A DNA stretch of 64,000 nt from Axinella damicornis (GCA_963931865.1 OZ007509.1:13529489-13593488); one strand, 5' to 3'. Shown: positions 52,601-61,170, numbered from the stretch's first letter. Numbers and translations: made by a program. The notes: a model not told the origin generated them from the letters alone.

Positions 52601-55600
52601 TTAAAATATTGACTTCATATTGGTGAATAGTTTGATTCCCCTGGATGACAAGCAGAATGTGACTACTGAGAATAGTATGGAAAACACCATCTTTAATGGA
52701 GAGAACACAGCTGCTGGGGAGAACACAGCTGCTGGGGAGAACAAATGACAGCCAAGAGAAGACCAGCACTGATAATATAACCATTATATTGCATCATGAG
52801 ACTTTCACTTTCATGATATCACTTCCAGTAACGTCCTTGGTAGGCTCATCCAAAGGGCATGGCCTTGTCTGGGCTTGGCAATGAAAATCCCTTGGTCGGA
52901 GCTTGGTGGCATGTCTTAAGCATTAATGGACTGAGAAAGCAGTCCCCTTACCGTGTGTAGCCTCCAATTCCAGCATCCAATTGCAAGGCCAATCATTCAA
53001 CCATAGTGGGTTAGCATTACCCAACAAAATTAATGAGTTGAGTCACAAATGCACTATAGGATGGCTGAGTGCAGTCGTGTGTGCAGTTTAATTCTTTCAA
53101 GCAACTGTATATTGATGGTATGTTTATCAATGATTGTTAGTGTAATCTGGTTGGTAAACAGTTAAGACAGATGGAGAGAATGCAGCAGCGAAGAAGGACG
53201 ACCGTCACTGCACCATACTAATGTCAATCTCAACACTAGAACTCTTATTTCTCGTGGATCTCTTTGCATCATTGATTTCTGGTCAACAGACTGATAGGCT
53301 CCGTACTATGAGACAGGAGGGTGGGTGTCACCCACCAGGTACATAACACAATGTACATGGCTATAGGTTTCCAATTCAGCTTTACTGTACTCTCACCTTG
53401 TAAGGCCTACCGAATAGAAAAAGAATTCGAGCCAGTTTAGGTAAGACCACACGCTCAATAACACAAATGTCGAAGTAGAGCCCATTCATTACGACAGATT
53501 CAGAAGGAGAGTTATACATTGGGAGAACACACTCACCTCCAACATCAATCACTGTGAGGACTGAAGTGTACACATCATTTCCCAGAGCATTGCTGCTGGT
53601 GCAACTGAAGTTACCAGCATCTTCTAACTCACTGTCGCACACCTTCAACAATGACACCAAAAACATAGCTGTACTCTGACCTTCAGTCACTGGGTACTCA
53701 TTAATGAAAAAACGGGAAACATTTTGTACTACTGCTTCGTTGTGCTTCCATGTCAGTACAGGAAGTGGCACTCCATAACCCATACACGTCAGAACCACAG
53801 AAGTACCAATATCTGTGTGGGTATCTCCCTCAGGATGGATGACAACCTTGGCCGAAACAGTTTCTATGAGAGAACAACATTAGTTGATTGTGCTCAATAA
53901 ACCAATTCATTGGCACTTACCTTCCAGATTTAAGTCGAATCCAAAGTTGAATATGCCAATTCCCTCTGCGTTGTTTGCAATGCATCTGTAATTACTGCTG
54001 TTGGTAGCACAGGTCTGAAGAGAGGATCTGACAAATGTTGTTCCCCCCTTAGTCAGCAGCTGCTGGTGGAGGACCAAAGTCGTATTGCCTACAAGCGCTG
54101 CACCATTGCTTGTCCAGTCGATGGATGGTAGTGGTCTGCCAATTGCTACACAAGTGAAGACTACTGTGCTGTCCGTCTCAACTTCAATTTTTACTTCAGG
54201 GTGAATCACAACCTCAGCTGCAGTTTGTGGAAATTTACATGTGCATGTGAGACTTCACCTTATAATTATAAGCACAGTGCATTATGTAAGATGTGCCCAC
54301 CCTTGGATATAAGCAGAAGTTTTGGGAACTGGTGATTCTTAGTGTTTCCACAAGTACAATCACCCTAGAATAGCCTTTGTCTACGACCCTTCCGGAGTGA
54401 GAACGATAACTGAGAACGATAACTGACTCCCCAATTGGATTTATCTACAGTTAGGCACTATTTATGGCACCATCTATGGTTGGGCAAGGATTAACAGGTA
54501 GCTCCAGTTAAGTATGCCAGTCATCAAATCATGCTGTAGAGTGATGGCTGTACATAGTTTGATGTATAGCTACAGCCTAGCTACAGGTTGAAAATCATCT
54601 ACACGAATAATTGAACATTTCTTTAGGGCTAATTAGAGCACACTTCTGAAGAAACATTAGCTTTAGCTGAGTAACTTAGTAGTTTTGGTACAGTGATTAC
54701 AGTAGAACAGATTTCTGTACCTCTGGAAGCATCTGCAATCAGTTCAGTGATAGTACTTTCTGAACCGAAACGATTCTCTCCAAAACATGTATAAATGTTG
54801 CTTGCTTCAACTTTGCAGATCTCCAGTCGTGACTTCAGAAAAAGCACTCCACCTTCGTTCACTAGCTCACTATGAATTGTAGTCACTGAGTCATTTGTCA
54901 AGCCAGCACTACTGTTCCTCCAAGTGATGGACGGGAGGGGAACACCATAGGCAACACAGTAGAAGACGAGGCTGCTGCCAGCAGGTAAGTGAATGCTCTG
55001 CCCTGGTTGTATCACACTGTGGGAGGGTTCTATTGGATAAAGTTAACATTAACAATAAACACACCACCATTAATTTCAATGCTTTGGGAGAACACACTCA
55101 CCTCCTACGTCAATCACTGTGAGGACTGAAGTGTACACATCATTTCCCAGAGCATTGCGACTGGTGCAACTGAAGTTACCAGCATCTTCTAACTCACTGT
55201 TGCACACCTCCAATGATGACACCAAAAACGTAGCTGTACTCTGACCTTCAGTCACTGCATACTCATTAATGGAGAACTGGGAACCATTTTGTACTACTGC
55301 CTCGTTGTGCTTCCATGACAGCACAGGAAGTGGCACTCCATAACCCACACACATCAGAACTACAGAAATACTAACAGCTGTACGAATGTTATTCTCAGGG
55401 TGGACAACCACTTCAGCAAAAACAGGTTCTGTATAGTGTAAGTAGCAATTGAAGATATATAATGCACGGTAACATCTGCAGTCGATATTATAGTTCATGC
55501 AATCTTACCTTCAAGGTTCAGTGTCAGCTGAAGTGTGTAACTGTCAGCTGTTGAAACGTTGTTGTCAGCAACGCAGCTGTAACTGAAGATATCAGAACCA

Positions 55601-58600
55601 CATGTCTGCAATACTGATCTAACAAATCCAATGCCTGCCTTGGTGACATGTTCTTCATATATCGAAATGGTTGCATTCTCAGTCAAAAAGGTTCTTCCTT
55701 TGTACCAGCTGATGGAGGGAAGTGGTTGGCCTGATGACACACAGGTTAGGAGCACCGCACTTCCCACTTCAACCTCGGTTTCCAACTTGGGATGGATCAT
55801 GATCACAGCTAAATGGACAGGAAGATTACGTGATCACATGTAATGAATGACAGGATCAATTGCTAAAAGCTTTCAGCTACCTTGAGTAGAAATGACTGTG
55901 ACTTCAGTATTGAACACATCACTGCCATTCACGTTTTCTGCGAAACAACTGTATGTACTTTCATTGGAGTTCACAGTTTTGCATAATTCCAGAACAGACA
56001 TGAAAGCCGGAACTCTCTTCTCCCTTTCAACTACCACTGTTTCCATGACCTTAGCTGAAGAAGTGTTGAGAGGAATGCCGTCTCTGAGCCAGACGAGTGA
56101 TGGAAGGGGTACCCCATACGCTACACACGTGAGAACTGATGTATCACCCCCAATCACTGTGGTAGTTTCAGCTGGATGGAGTACCACCGTAGCTGGGAAA
56201 GGTTCTGAGAAGGTAAATAACAGTGAAATCATTGTACATTATACAACCAAAGGTGTATACCACTATGCTTACCATCTTCGTTCAGATATACATCGAATGA
56301 GAATGTGTCGTTTTCAATCATGTTATCTGCAGTGCAGCTGAACTCATTGCTGCTGTTGCCACAAATCTCAAGGACTGATTTTACAAATGTGAACTGACGA
56401 GATGTAATCCTCGTTTCAAAGATGTAGGCATCTGAGATATTGTGCAAAGTACTGCCGTTCCTTCTCCATGTGATTGATGGGAGAGGGCTACCGGATGCAA
56501 CGCAGGTGAGAAGTGCTGTTGTGCTTGTGTCCACTTCAGTTGCAAACTCAGGGTAGATTTCAACTTCAGCTAAATATGTATACGGTAACATTGGTTTACT
56601 CGCTGAGTGAGACATGTCAGCAATCTTTATCAGCAATCAGTTCCAGAACAAAGTTGACACAAGCCTTTCTTGGCAAATAAAGTTTGTCAACTCTATTTAT
56701 GCTCAATGTCCAAGATCTAATTATACAGTGATTCATACGGGCTATAGTTAGTTGTGTGACAACGTAAAATGTTTTATTGACAACATATGAACTAGAAGTT
56801 CTCACAACATACCTCCAATACTCTGAATGTTAATCTCAAAATCAATGGAATCATTGCCGTATCCCATATTAGCAGTGCAGGTGAAGAGTCTAGGATCTGC
56901 TTCTTGAATTCTGCAGACCTTAAGGGTAGACTTGGCCAATGTAACTTGATTCACAGTGATTAGTGTTCGTGACACAGTGAACTCGGACATACTAAAGTTA
57001 CTCCCCAATCTCGTCCATGATATGTGTGGATAGGGGTGGCCAAATGCAACGCAGGATAGGAATGCTGTGGTGCCGCCAACTACATCATTGACACCTTCAG
57101 GATGGATGGCGATGTGCGCTGCATGATTAGAATAAACACAACTAAATCATGACAACACCAGTGTATGTATACAGTGATTTGTTAACTGCTGTGCCATGAA
57201 TTTGTAGCTTAAAGTGTTGAAACACTGAAACAAGTGTTTAGGGTAGACTTCATGAAAGCAGCCAACTTGGTTCACAGTTAGCTATCAGTTAACGTTTCTA
57301 TGAGACAAGTCCAGATGCAGGCTTTAAAACTGTGCCATTTTTGATCTGGATGGATAGGTGGTGTCCAAACGTGGTGCTCTTAACTCCAATCCAGAACTCT
57401 GCCAAAACTTCATAATGTGCCAAGCCATCAAGCCATCCATATCCTGCTAGGGTTGCAGTTGGATTCTTATAAATACTATCCACTCAGACCTTACGACTCT
57501 GCAAGGACTACAGCTAAAACAATTAGCACTTCCATTCAGTTGACGTTGAATTCTACTGTATCTATATATAGCTATGTACTGCCTTGCCAATTTAATTCAC
57601 AAGTCTGAATCTGGTATTGCATGCAGTATAGCCAATCCAGTCACATGTAAGTTGTAATATATTTTGCAAGGTTGTTCCTTATTTGAAAGTCAAACGAATC
57701 ACAAAGTTTCTAGAAGAATATACAAATTAAGGTGCAAGTTGCATGCATAAATTTCACTACTATTTAATGTTTGCACACACAAATGTAGGTACAACATCAT
57801 CACTTCCAACACTAGTCTTAGGAAAATGGCTGTAAGTTCTTTCCTAGCTTGGTAGCTATGTATTTTGGTCAAGTTAATAATTCATAATTCTCTGCCACAT
57901 GAAAGAACCTTCTATACTGTATAATGTCTGGCCTACTTTTCCAAGAAAATTAAGGGCTTAGAATCAAATATGATAAGTTATCCCTCTGTTGCAATTTCAA
58001 TAAAGAGCTCATTATCTTAACTGTAGGTATGTTGATTATCAGTTGCAGTGAGTGAATAGGATAGCCTGTTGAATGTTCCAAGAGGGAGGTGGATGTAGTA
58101 AGTCCCTTAGGTTCAGTAATATTTTCACATTGAACTGCAACGATAATATTATGTAAATCAAAGCTTAGTCAGCCACTATGGTTTTTAATTTTTCACATAC
58201 TGCTACAATTCTGTTAAGGATGACAATAAGAAGCAGGTTATATAACTGTGAAGCTATAGTTGCGCAAACTATGTGTTCTTCCTGATTAAAACTGTACTTA
58301 AGCTTACCATCTGTTGATTCCACAGTGAGGTTGATAGTGGCAGATGAAGACCCAATCAGATTGCTGACTGTGCATCGGTATGTACCAGCATCTTCGAATG
58401 CAGTACTACAAATCTCTAAAGCTCCTCTTGTAAAGATACGTCCTGCTTCAGTTAACTGCTCCACCCTTGTAATTACTCGTGAGGTTGGTAAAGTGCCCCC
58501 ATCTTTCCTCCAGGTCACTGACGGAGATGGTACTCCATACCCAACACAGGTCAGCACTGCTGTACTTCCGGCTACAACAACTGCATCACTGGCAGGATGA

Positions 58601-59975
58601 ACTGCAACTCGAGCACTTGTTCGATCTATATATTAGTAATTGTGGAGCATGTATCAGAAAAGTTGATGAAAAACCAAATTCAGCTAACCGTAATTTTCTA
58701 CATCCCAAATTCCATCGACTTTATCTCTTTACCAACCATAAGAAACTGCTTAAAGAAGCAAAAAGGCATGTATAAAGTAATGTTGAACCCTCCATGCAAT
58801 TTTTCAGAACTTATGGGAGACCATGAGGGCAAAAGCTGTCACTTGTTGGTAATTAATACTTACATAATTATGATAGACAAGCTCACCTGCACTTTGATAG
58901 CAGTGCACAGCAACATCACGAGAATGGCTACAAGAGCCAACACTGGTGCTGTAGGAACAGTGTAGTAGCCTTTGTTCTCTTCCATTGCATTGAATGCCAC
59001 TAAAATGGATTTGACCCGATCCAAAGCCAAATGGAGAACTAGCAAATGACAAGACATCTAAAGAGGAAAATCAGTAACTTGATAATGCTGTCAGTCTAAT
59101 TAGCATCATTCTAACCTACCAGAACTGGAGTATCCCAGCTGCCTACAGACCACTTTAGCATCCACTGTAGACCATAAGTAGTTGCATACTGTTCCCCAGT
59201 GCCTATTCCTGCAAACCTCAACACGACCCTCCTGGGCTGACTCGCCTCCAGCTAACCTCACATCCCAGTCAGAACAGGAAGCTTTGATTAAGAAGAACAA
59301 ACATACGAACATCGTAAAAGTATGTCCTCTTAGTTTGTTTCCTTATTTCTTGTGGCAGATCTGATCATTGTGATGAATGGCTTAAGAATGGGTTCATATT
59401 CCTGATCCATTACAACTACGCAATTATTTGCAGTGCGATAGCCTATACACTCAAGGACACACAGCTTACATGCTGAACAGCGAACTCCAACATCCCAAGA
59501 GTGTGAACAATCTGAGACAGCAAAACTGTAGGAACAGTCAATCAGGTTTTCCTCCCAGCCTCTGCATGTCACACTGCGGATTCGAATGTCTCCAGATCCA
59601 GATCCGAATTGGTAGGCACTTGGATAAGCTCTAACGTCTGGATATAGCCATAATTCATTAGTCCCCAACTGTTAGTTACTTGCATATTTTGGAACTCACT
59701 GTCAGTAGGTAGTCCAAGCTCTCTGCACACCACTTTGGCATCACTGCTATCCCAAGTGTATCCCTGACCACAGACTGTGCCCCAGTTGTAGTCATAAGTA
59801 GTATAATACCGTCGATAATAATGGGTACACCAACCATATCGATTTGTGCCACCACAAAAAGATCGAGAATAAACATTTTGGCGTTTAAAAAGGCAAATCT
59901 CAACTCTTCCCTCATTGGACCCACCACCAACTAGCCTCACATCTCCATGCTGTGAGGAAAGGCAAGTCCCACCAT
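10492..59975 (-). CDS. Giant SRCR-Ig-multimodular adhesion GPCR, 5' exon(s) missing
   Basis: One collinear series of about 117 exons reads, from N to C terminus: two SRCR domains, 54 Ig domains, five Ig-EGF-Ig-linker-HRM-GAIN-GPS modules, then one class B2 7TM domain and a short tail. SRCR and array Ig exons are all phase 1-1. Modules are joined by phase-0 junctions after each GPS exon. The four 7TM exons fit each other's phases exactly. No 7TM, polyadenylated end or credible new start was seen between domains, which argues for one gene. The family role is surface adhesion or reception with HRM/GAIN/GPS regulating a 7TM signal unit; ligand and G protein are unknown. The first visible exon starts in phase 1, so at least one upstream exon, presumably with the signal peptide, is unidentified. 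Two or more genes split in a long intron (57119-58307 or 46890-47340) remain possible. Confidence 0.7.
11217..11238. repeat. C homopolymer in an intron of the 7TM region
   Basis: A run of 22 C on the plus strand (G on the coding strand) within the intron between the last two 7TM exons. Confidence 0.9.
12510..12627 (-). repeat. 33-bp in-frame repeat with tandem splice acceptors before TM1
   Basis: Four units, each containing CACACAG or TACACAG followed by GATGTTTACCCTGA, place possible exon starts at 12520, 12553, 12586 and 12619. Units are exactly 33 bp (11 codons, [15 protein letters not shown]), all in phase 0. Using a more upstream acceptor would add 11, 22 or 33 residues, each with one cysteine, between the GPS and TM1. 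The 12520 site is the shortest form and gives DVYPEPP. Confidence 0.75.
12756..16107 (-). CDS. Module 5: Ig-EGF-Ig-linker-HRM-GAIN-GPS, next to the 7TM
   Basis: Exons in gene order: Ig-a 15765-16107; EGF 15551-15667 with six cysteines ([24 protein letters not shown]); Ig-b 14841-15116 ([23 protein letters not shown]); three linker exons near 14692-14767, 14515-14612 and 14275-14433; HRM about 13918-14167 ([38 protein letters not shown]). Two helical GAIN subdomain A exons follow near 13694-13822 and 13537-13624. GAIN subdomain B is at about 12987-13432, ending [16 protein letters not shown] is at about 12756-12914 ([26 protein letters not shown]). HRM and GAIN-GPS are the usual stalk parts of adhesion GPCRs. 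Here the cleavage triad reads RLE rather than HLT or HLS, the most divergent of the five, even though this is the copy beside the 7TM. Confidence 0.85.
15224..15319. repeat. Intronic inverted repeat (hairpin)
   Basis: Arms of about 40 bp, beginning AGCTAGCAGTCTTTGTATGC and mirrored at the right end, flank a short loop in the intron between the Ig-b and EGF exons of module 5. Mismatches are few. It could form a strong RNA hairpin or be a fold-back element. Confidence 0.8.
16179..19293 (-). CDS. Module 4: Ig-EGF-Ig-linker-HRM-GAIN-GPS
   Basis: Exons: Ig-a about 18958-19293 ([19 protein letters not shown]); EGF about 18769-18885; Ig-b about 18423-18696; linker exons near 18275-18340, 18130-18230 and 17861-18018; HRM about 17299-17546 ([27 protein letters not shown]). 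GAIN A exons lie near 17122-17230 and 16945-17041 ([14 protein letters not shown]). GAIN B is at about 16406-16869 and GPS at about 16179-16336 ([26 protein letters not shown]). The first linker exon is shorter than in other modules and has lost the QFLCxYS segment; the only open reading uses an acceptor two bases further in, so it may be decaying. The GPS exon ends in phase 0 and the next exon is the Ig-a of module 5, with no membrane segment between. Confidence 0.82.
19378..23037 (-). CDS. Module 3: Ig-EGF-Ig-linker-HRM-GAIN-GPS
   Basis: Exons: Ig-a about 22702-23037, nearly identical to that of module 4; EGF about 22520-22633 (the six-cysteine pattern is intact); Ig-b about 22170-22440 ([17 protein letters not shown]); linkers near 22022-22075 ([11 protein letters not shown]), 21360-21452 ([15 protein letters not shown]) and 21133-21290 ([20 protein letters not shown]); HRM about 20506-20759 ([16 protein letters not shown]). 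GAIN A exons lie near 20289-20420 and 20149-20243. GAIN B is at about 19603-20058 and GPS at about 19378-19538 ([29 protein letters not shown]). All motif positions match the other modules. The cleavage-site residue after HL is Gly. Confidence 0.83.
21504..21593. repeat. Intronic inverted repeat in module 3
   Basis: Arms of 25 bp (TGAAATTTGTAACTGAATTT-like and its complement) with one or two mismatches, about 40 bp apart, in an intron near the linker exons. Confidence 0.65.
23118..27283 (-). CDS. Module 2: Ig-EGF-Ig-linker-HRM-GAIN-GPS
   Basis: Exons: Ig-a about 26937-27283 ([19 protein letters not shown]); EGF about 26749-26860; Ig-b about 26402-26671; linkers near 26273-26340 ([15 protein letters not shown]), 26098-26195 and 25837-25986 ([20 protein letters not shown]); HRM about 25503-25753 ([16 protein letters not shown]). 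An intron of about 900 bp follows. GAIN A exons lie near 24476-24590 and 24178-24275. GAIN B is at about 23345-23803 and GPS at about 23118-23278 ([29 protein letters not shown]). This is the longest module in genomic length because of its introns, one of which holds a tRNA-like remnant. The GPS is again HLG. Confidence 0.83.
23885..23950 (-). repeat. tRNA-like remnant, possible SINE head
   Basis: On the minus strand GCTCAGTTGGCAGAGC forms a D-arm with an A-box-like sequence. It is followed by a good anticodon stem around CTTGAAA. The T-arm (GCTTTTGATACTAGC) is degenerate and no clean acceptor stem is seen. This fits a tRNA pseudogene or tRNA-derived SINE in a module 2 intron, rather than a functional tRNA. 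Confidence 0.35.
27356..30632 (-). CDS. Module 1: Ig-EGF-Ig-linker-HRM-GAIN-GPS
   Basis: Exons: Ig-a about 30299-30632; EGF about 30023-30139 ([24 protein letters not shown]); Ig-b about 29662-29932; linkers near 29520-29590, 29092-29187 ([18 protein letters not shown]) and 28872-29025 ([20 protein letters not shown]); HRM about 28532-28783 ([16 protein letters not shown]). GAIN A exons lie near 28351-28463 and 28098-28193. GAIN B is at about 27585-28032 and GPS at about 27356-27516 ([26 protein letters not shown]). Its Ig-a exon begins in phase 1, matching the Ig array before it, whereas Ig-a of modules 2-5 begins in phase 0. This marks the junction between the array and the module series and suggests module 1 is the founder position. 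Confidence 0.83.
30213..30281. repeat. Three-copy 22-24 bp tandem repeat
   Basis: GGGCAGAATATGTGATCATG repeats three times in the intron beside the Ig-a exon of module 1. Confidence 0.85.
30721..30835. mobile_element. Fold-back (MITE-like) element with target duplication
   Basis: The element at 30731-30825 has inverted ends reading GCCTCGTTCCCAGGC, and inside it a run of 29 C (30749-30777). It is flanked on both sides by the 10-bp direct repeat AGTGGCTATA (30721-30730 and 30826-30835), which is the expected footprint of insertion. It lies in an intron of the giant gene. Related sequences occur at about 5400-5419, 62871-62889 and 63099-63156. Confidence 0.8.
30880..32578 (-). CDS. Ig domains 51-54, array-to-module transition
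   Basis: Four Ig exons at about 32273-32578, 31890-32200, 31259-31575 and 30880-31167. Domain 51 ([33 protein letters not shown]) is still array-like and keeps the third cysteine. Domains 52 ([12 protein letters not shown]) and 54 ([12 protein letters not shown]) are ordinary I-set-like Ig domains without it. Domain 53 lacks both canonical cysteines (it has LRFNIS and GTYTMTATN at those positions), so it would fold without the core disulfide or is degenerate. They probably form the hinge between the long array and the modules. Confidence 0.8.
32641..32752. repeat. CCCT microsatellite in an intron
   Basis: About 110 bp of CCCT units (AGGG on the coding strand) in the intron between Ig50 and Ig51. 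The GREGG-type reading frames across it are artefacts of the repeat. Confidence 0.95.
33056..36204 (-). CDS. Ig domains 43-50
   Basis: Eight Ig exons, starting on the minus strand near 36204, 35833, 35340, 34974, 34570, 34165, 33759 and 33388, each about 300-330 bp and phase 1-1. Types repeat in a diverged order: domains 49 and 50 resemble 43 and 44 (NSSx[19 protein letters not shown] with [14 protein letters not shown]), while 45-48 match the later types of the six-Ig block ([31 protein letters not shown]). Each has the Cys-Trp-Cys Ig core plus a cysteine in the (S)LEVC, MEIC or LEDC position. NxS/T sequons are common, so the ectodomain is probably heavily glycosylated. Confidence 0.85.
36370..38882 (-). 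CDS. Ig domains 37-42, second copy of the six-Ig block
   Basis: Exon starts near 38882 ([16 protein letters not shown]), 38438 ([16 protein letters not shown]), 38078 ([10 protein letters not shown]), 37682 ([14 protein letters not shown]), 37273 ([14 protein letters not shown]) and 36696 (VPAKIEIHP). Order, sequence and most intron sequence match the block at 39366-41720. The last intron contains an additional local duplication around 36760-36960. All six are phase 1-1 and carry the third cysteine. Confidence 0.88.
39366..41720 (-). CDS. Ig domains 31-36, first copy of the six-Ig block
   Basis: Exon starts near 41720, 41269, 40912, 40521, 40134 and 39695, giving the same six types in the same order as 36370-38882. 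Offsets between equivalent points are about 2.83-2.84 kb at the 5' side and about 3.0 kb at the 3' side because of intron length changes. Amino-acid differences are few (for example [13 protein letters not shown] in one copy and [13 protein letters not shown] in the other). This is a tandem segmental duplication of six exons within the gene. Confidence 0.88.
41994..46889 (-). CDS. Ig domains 20-30
   Basis: Eleven Ig exons starting near 46889, 46520, 46124, 45688, 45258, 44680, 44058, 43480, 43085, 42710 and 42322. They are more diverse than the blocks on either side, except that domains 25 and 26 (exons about 44367-44680 and 43744-44058, [20 protein letters not shown]) are near-identical neighbours. 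Domain 24 (about 44958-45258) reads [10 protein letters not shown] and [14 protein letters not shown] on the minus strand. All show the HPE or HPA start motif, the Trp core and the third cysteine before the last one. Phase is 1-1 throughout, so any exon could be skipped without breaking the frame. Confidence 0.85.
47341..55428 (-). CDS. Ig domains 6-19, tandem C-A-B three-Ig units
   Basis: Fourteen Ig exons of three types repeat in strict order. Type C ([23 protein letters not shown]) starts near 55428, 53862, 51431, 50031 and 48432. Type A ([24 protein letters not shown]) starts near 55029, 52570, 50860, 49556 and 47650. Type B ([23 protein letters not shown]) starts near 54217, 51785, 50387 and 48790. 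Copies of a type are almost identical and several introns are conserved too, so the units arose by recent tandem duplication. Intron length varies, with one hairpin element and one TA microsatellite inserted in individual units. All exons are phase 1-1. Confidence 0.88.
48901..48972. mobile_element. Truncated GC-rich hairpin element
   Basis: CTAGCTGCTAGCCCCTCTCC followed by a GC-rich stem matches the left arm of the hairpin at 63470-63575, with a shortened right arm. The equivalent intron near 51790-52260 lacks it, so it was inserted after the surrounding exon unit duplicated. Confidence 0.7.
49617..49660. repeat. TA dinucleotide microsatellite
   Basis: About 22 TA units in the intron between a type A and a type C Ig exon; equivalent introns in the other units have only short TATA stretches. 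Confidence 0.9.
55509..58625 (-). CDS. Ig domains 1-5, after the SRCR pair
   Basis: Ig exons at 58308-58625, 56813-57118, 56273-56569, 55881-56204 and 55509-55808, with canonical GT/AG sites and phase 1-1. Domain 1 ([46 protein letters not shown]) follows the SRCR exons directly in phase. Domains 2-5 carry KVC, LEIC, LELC and LQTC as the third-cysteine motif. The intron between domains 1 and 2 is the longest in the array. Confidence 0.85.
57119..58307 (-). other. Long intron between Ig1 and Ig2
   Basis: About 1.2 kb, AT-rich, with no exon, element or repeat that I can recognise on either strand. If the giant locus were really two genes, this is one of the few places with room for a promoter or a terminator, but no specific signal is visible. 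Confidence 0.5.
58887..59975 (-). CDS. Two SRCR domains, N-terminal part of the giant receptor
   Basis: Four phase-compatible exons: 59700-59975 and 59472-59637 make SRCR1, and 59120-59281 and 58887-59057 make SRCR2. Key strings are [36 protein letters not shown] and [12 protein letters not shown] for SRCR1, and [42 protein letters not shown] and [11 protein letters not shown] for SRCR2. SRCR domains are secreted or cell-surface ligand-binding modules. SRCR1 carries an unusual insertion of about 30 residues, rich in Tyr and with two extra cysteines (FCGG, GWC), between VEIC and WGTVC. The first exon starts in phase 1 after TTTCTCTTTCAG, so a further 5' exon must exist; I could not find one with a signal peptide in 59976-64000. 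Confidence 0.88.
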
Positions 59976-60253
59976 CTGAAAGAGAAAAGAGAAACCCTTA
60001 GTTCTACTGCCTGTGTATTACACTTGGAAAGGACACGCTGTCATTTCTACTTTTAGTTGTCTTAACTGGAGCTAAAGTTGACTGGTCTGTTGGGCAGCTT
60101 GTATATAGTGGGAGGTGCTTGGACATCGGACTTTAGTTCAAGTGTCCATAATATGGACACCAGAGGAAAGGCAGTGAGTAAGCTATCGAATACTATATGG
60201 CATCCATAAGAAATGTCCAACCCTTGAACATTTCCTAATGACCCAAACAATGA

Positions 60254-60857
60254 CAGTGGCGGATCTATATAGAAATTTTGAAAGGGGGGTTCAGCAGGTA
60301 GGTTGGCACGTATACAGCGCGCCGCCGAAGGCGTTGCGCATCGCCACGAAGCGGCAATAAGGCCGCGCGAAGCGCGGCAAATTTTTTTTACGTGTTATTT
60401 TTAGCGATCAGGAAGCGCTCTCGTAGCATCTCTGCGCATTCTGGACACGTTCCCAGACGCAAAGAAGATTGACTAAGTAACCAGTAAGTATCGATGTGTG
60501 GGGCTGTTAGCTTCCTTCTTTTCATCGTCGACGGATTACAGCTACGTGGACAGTCGATTGCATGATTGAACACTGCGTTATTGCTTTATTTTCTAATTAT
60601 ACGTATATACAGAAACAAAAATAATTGATGTAAAATTTAAATTGTGTAGCAAGCGTAAACCTAGCTAGCTCAAGACTATGTCTGCCTTCAGGCTTTCAGC
60701 CCGCGAACGGTCAAGGTAGGTAAGTTGCTCTTACATTTCAAACATGCAGCTTGCTTTTCTGCCTTGAGTGTACGGTCTGAGTCAAATGCATTTTTTGGTT
60801 CTCCTTGAAAGGGGGGGTTCAATGGAACCCTGGGAACCCCCTCTGGATCCGCTACTG
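60254..60857. mobile_element. Non-autonomous DNA transposon with CAGTGGCGGAT ends
   Basis: The left end CAGTGGCGGATCT and the right end (reverse complement CAGTAGCGGATCC) are imperfect terminal inverted repeats, each followed inside by an AAGGGGGGTTC-like stretch. A 5-bp direct repeat AATGA flanks both sides (60249-60253 and 60858-60862). The interior is non-coding, with a GC-rich hairpin-prone part near 60315-60380 and an AT-rich part. No transposase is present. Confidence 0.7.
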
Positions 60858-61170
60858 AATGACATCTCACAACGAAGTCTCAAGATTTAAATTACAATTT
60901 TGTCAGTTATGGGGGATACAGGACCTCTAGATAAAAACAAAACAACGTTAATGAATGAGACTGCATGGTTCCTGGTAGGAGAAAATAACTCTTTCTCCTT
61001 CTCCTCATGCCAGATGGTGGACAGTTTGTGTGAGCTGAAGGATGCCAGAATGGATATCTCTGGTCTAGGATTGTGTGATATCTCTGGAGCTGTATAGTCT
61101 AGGATTGTGTGATGGTGGCTGTTCCCAGGATGGGAATGATAAGTAATAAAAGACTTTTAAATGTGATGAG

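Noticed and set aside
52945..53015. Second tRNA-like stretch on the minus strand (GGTTGAATGATTGG)
   Set aside because: The arms do not pair well enough and only a weak A-box resemblance remains.
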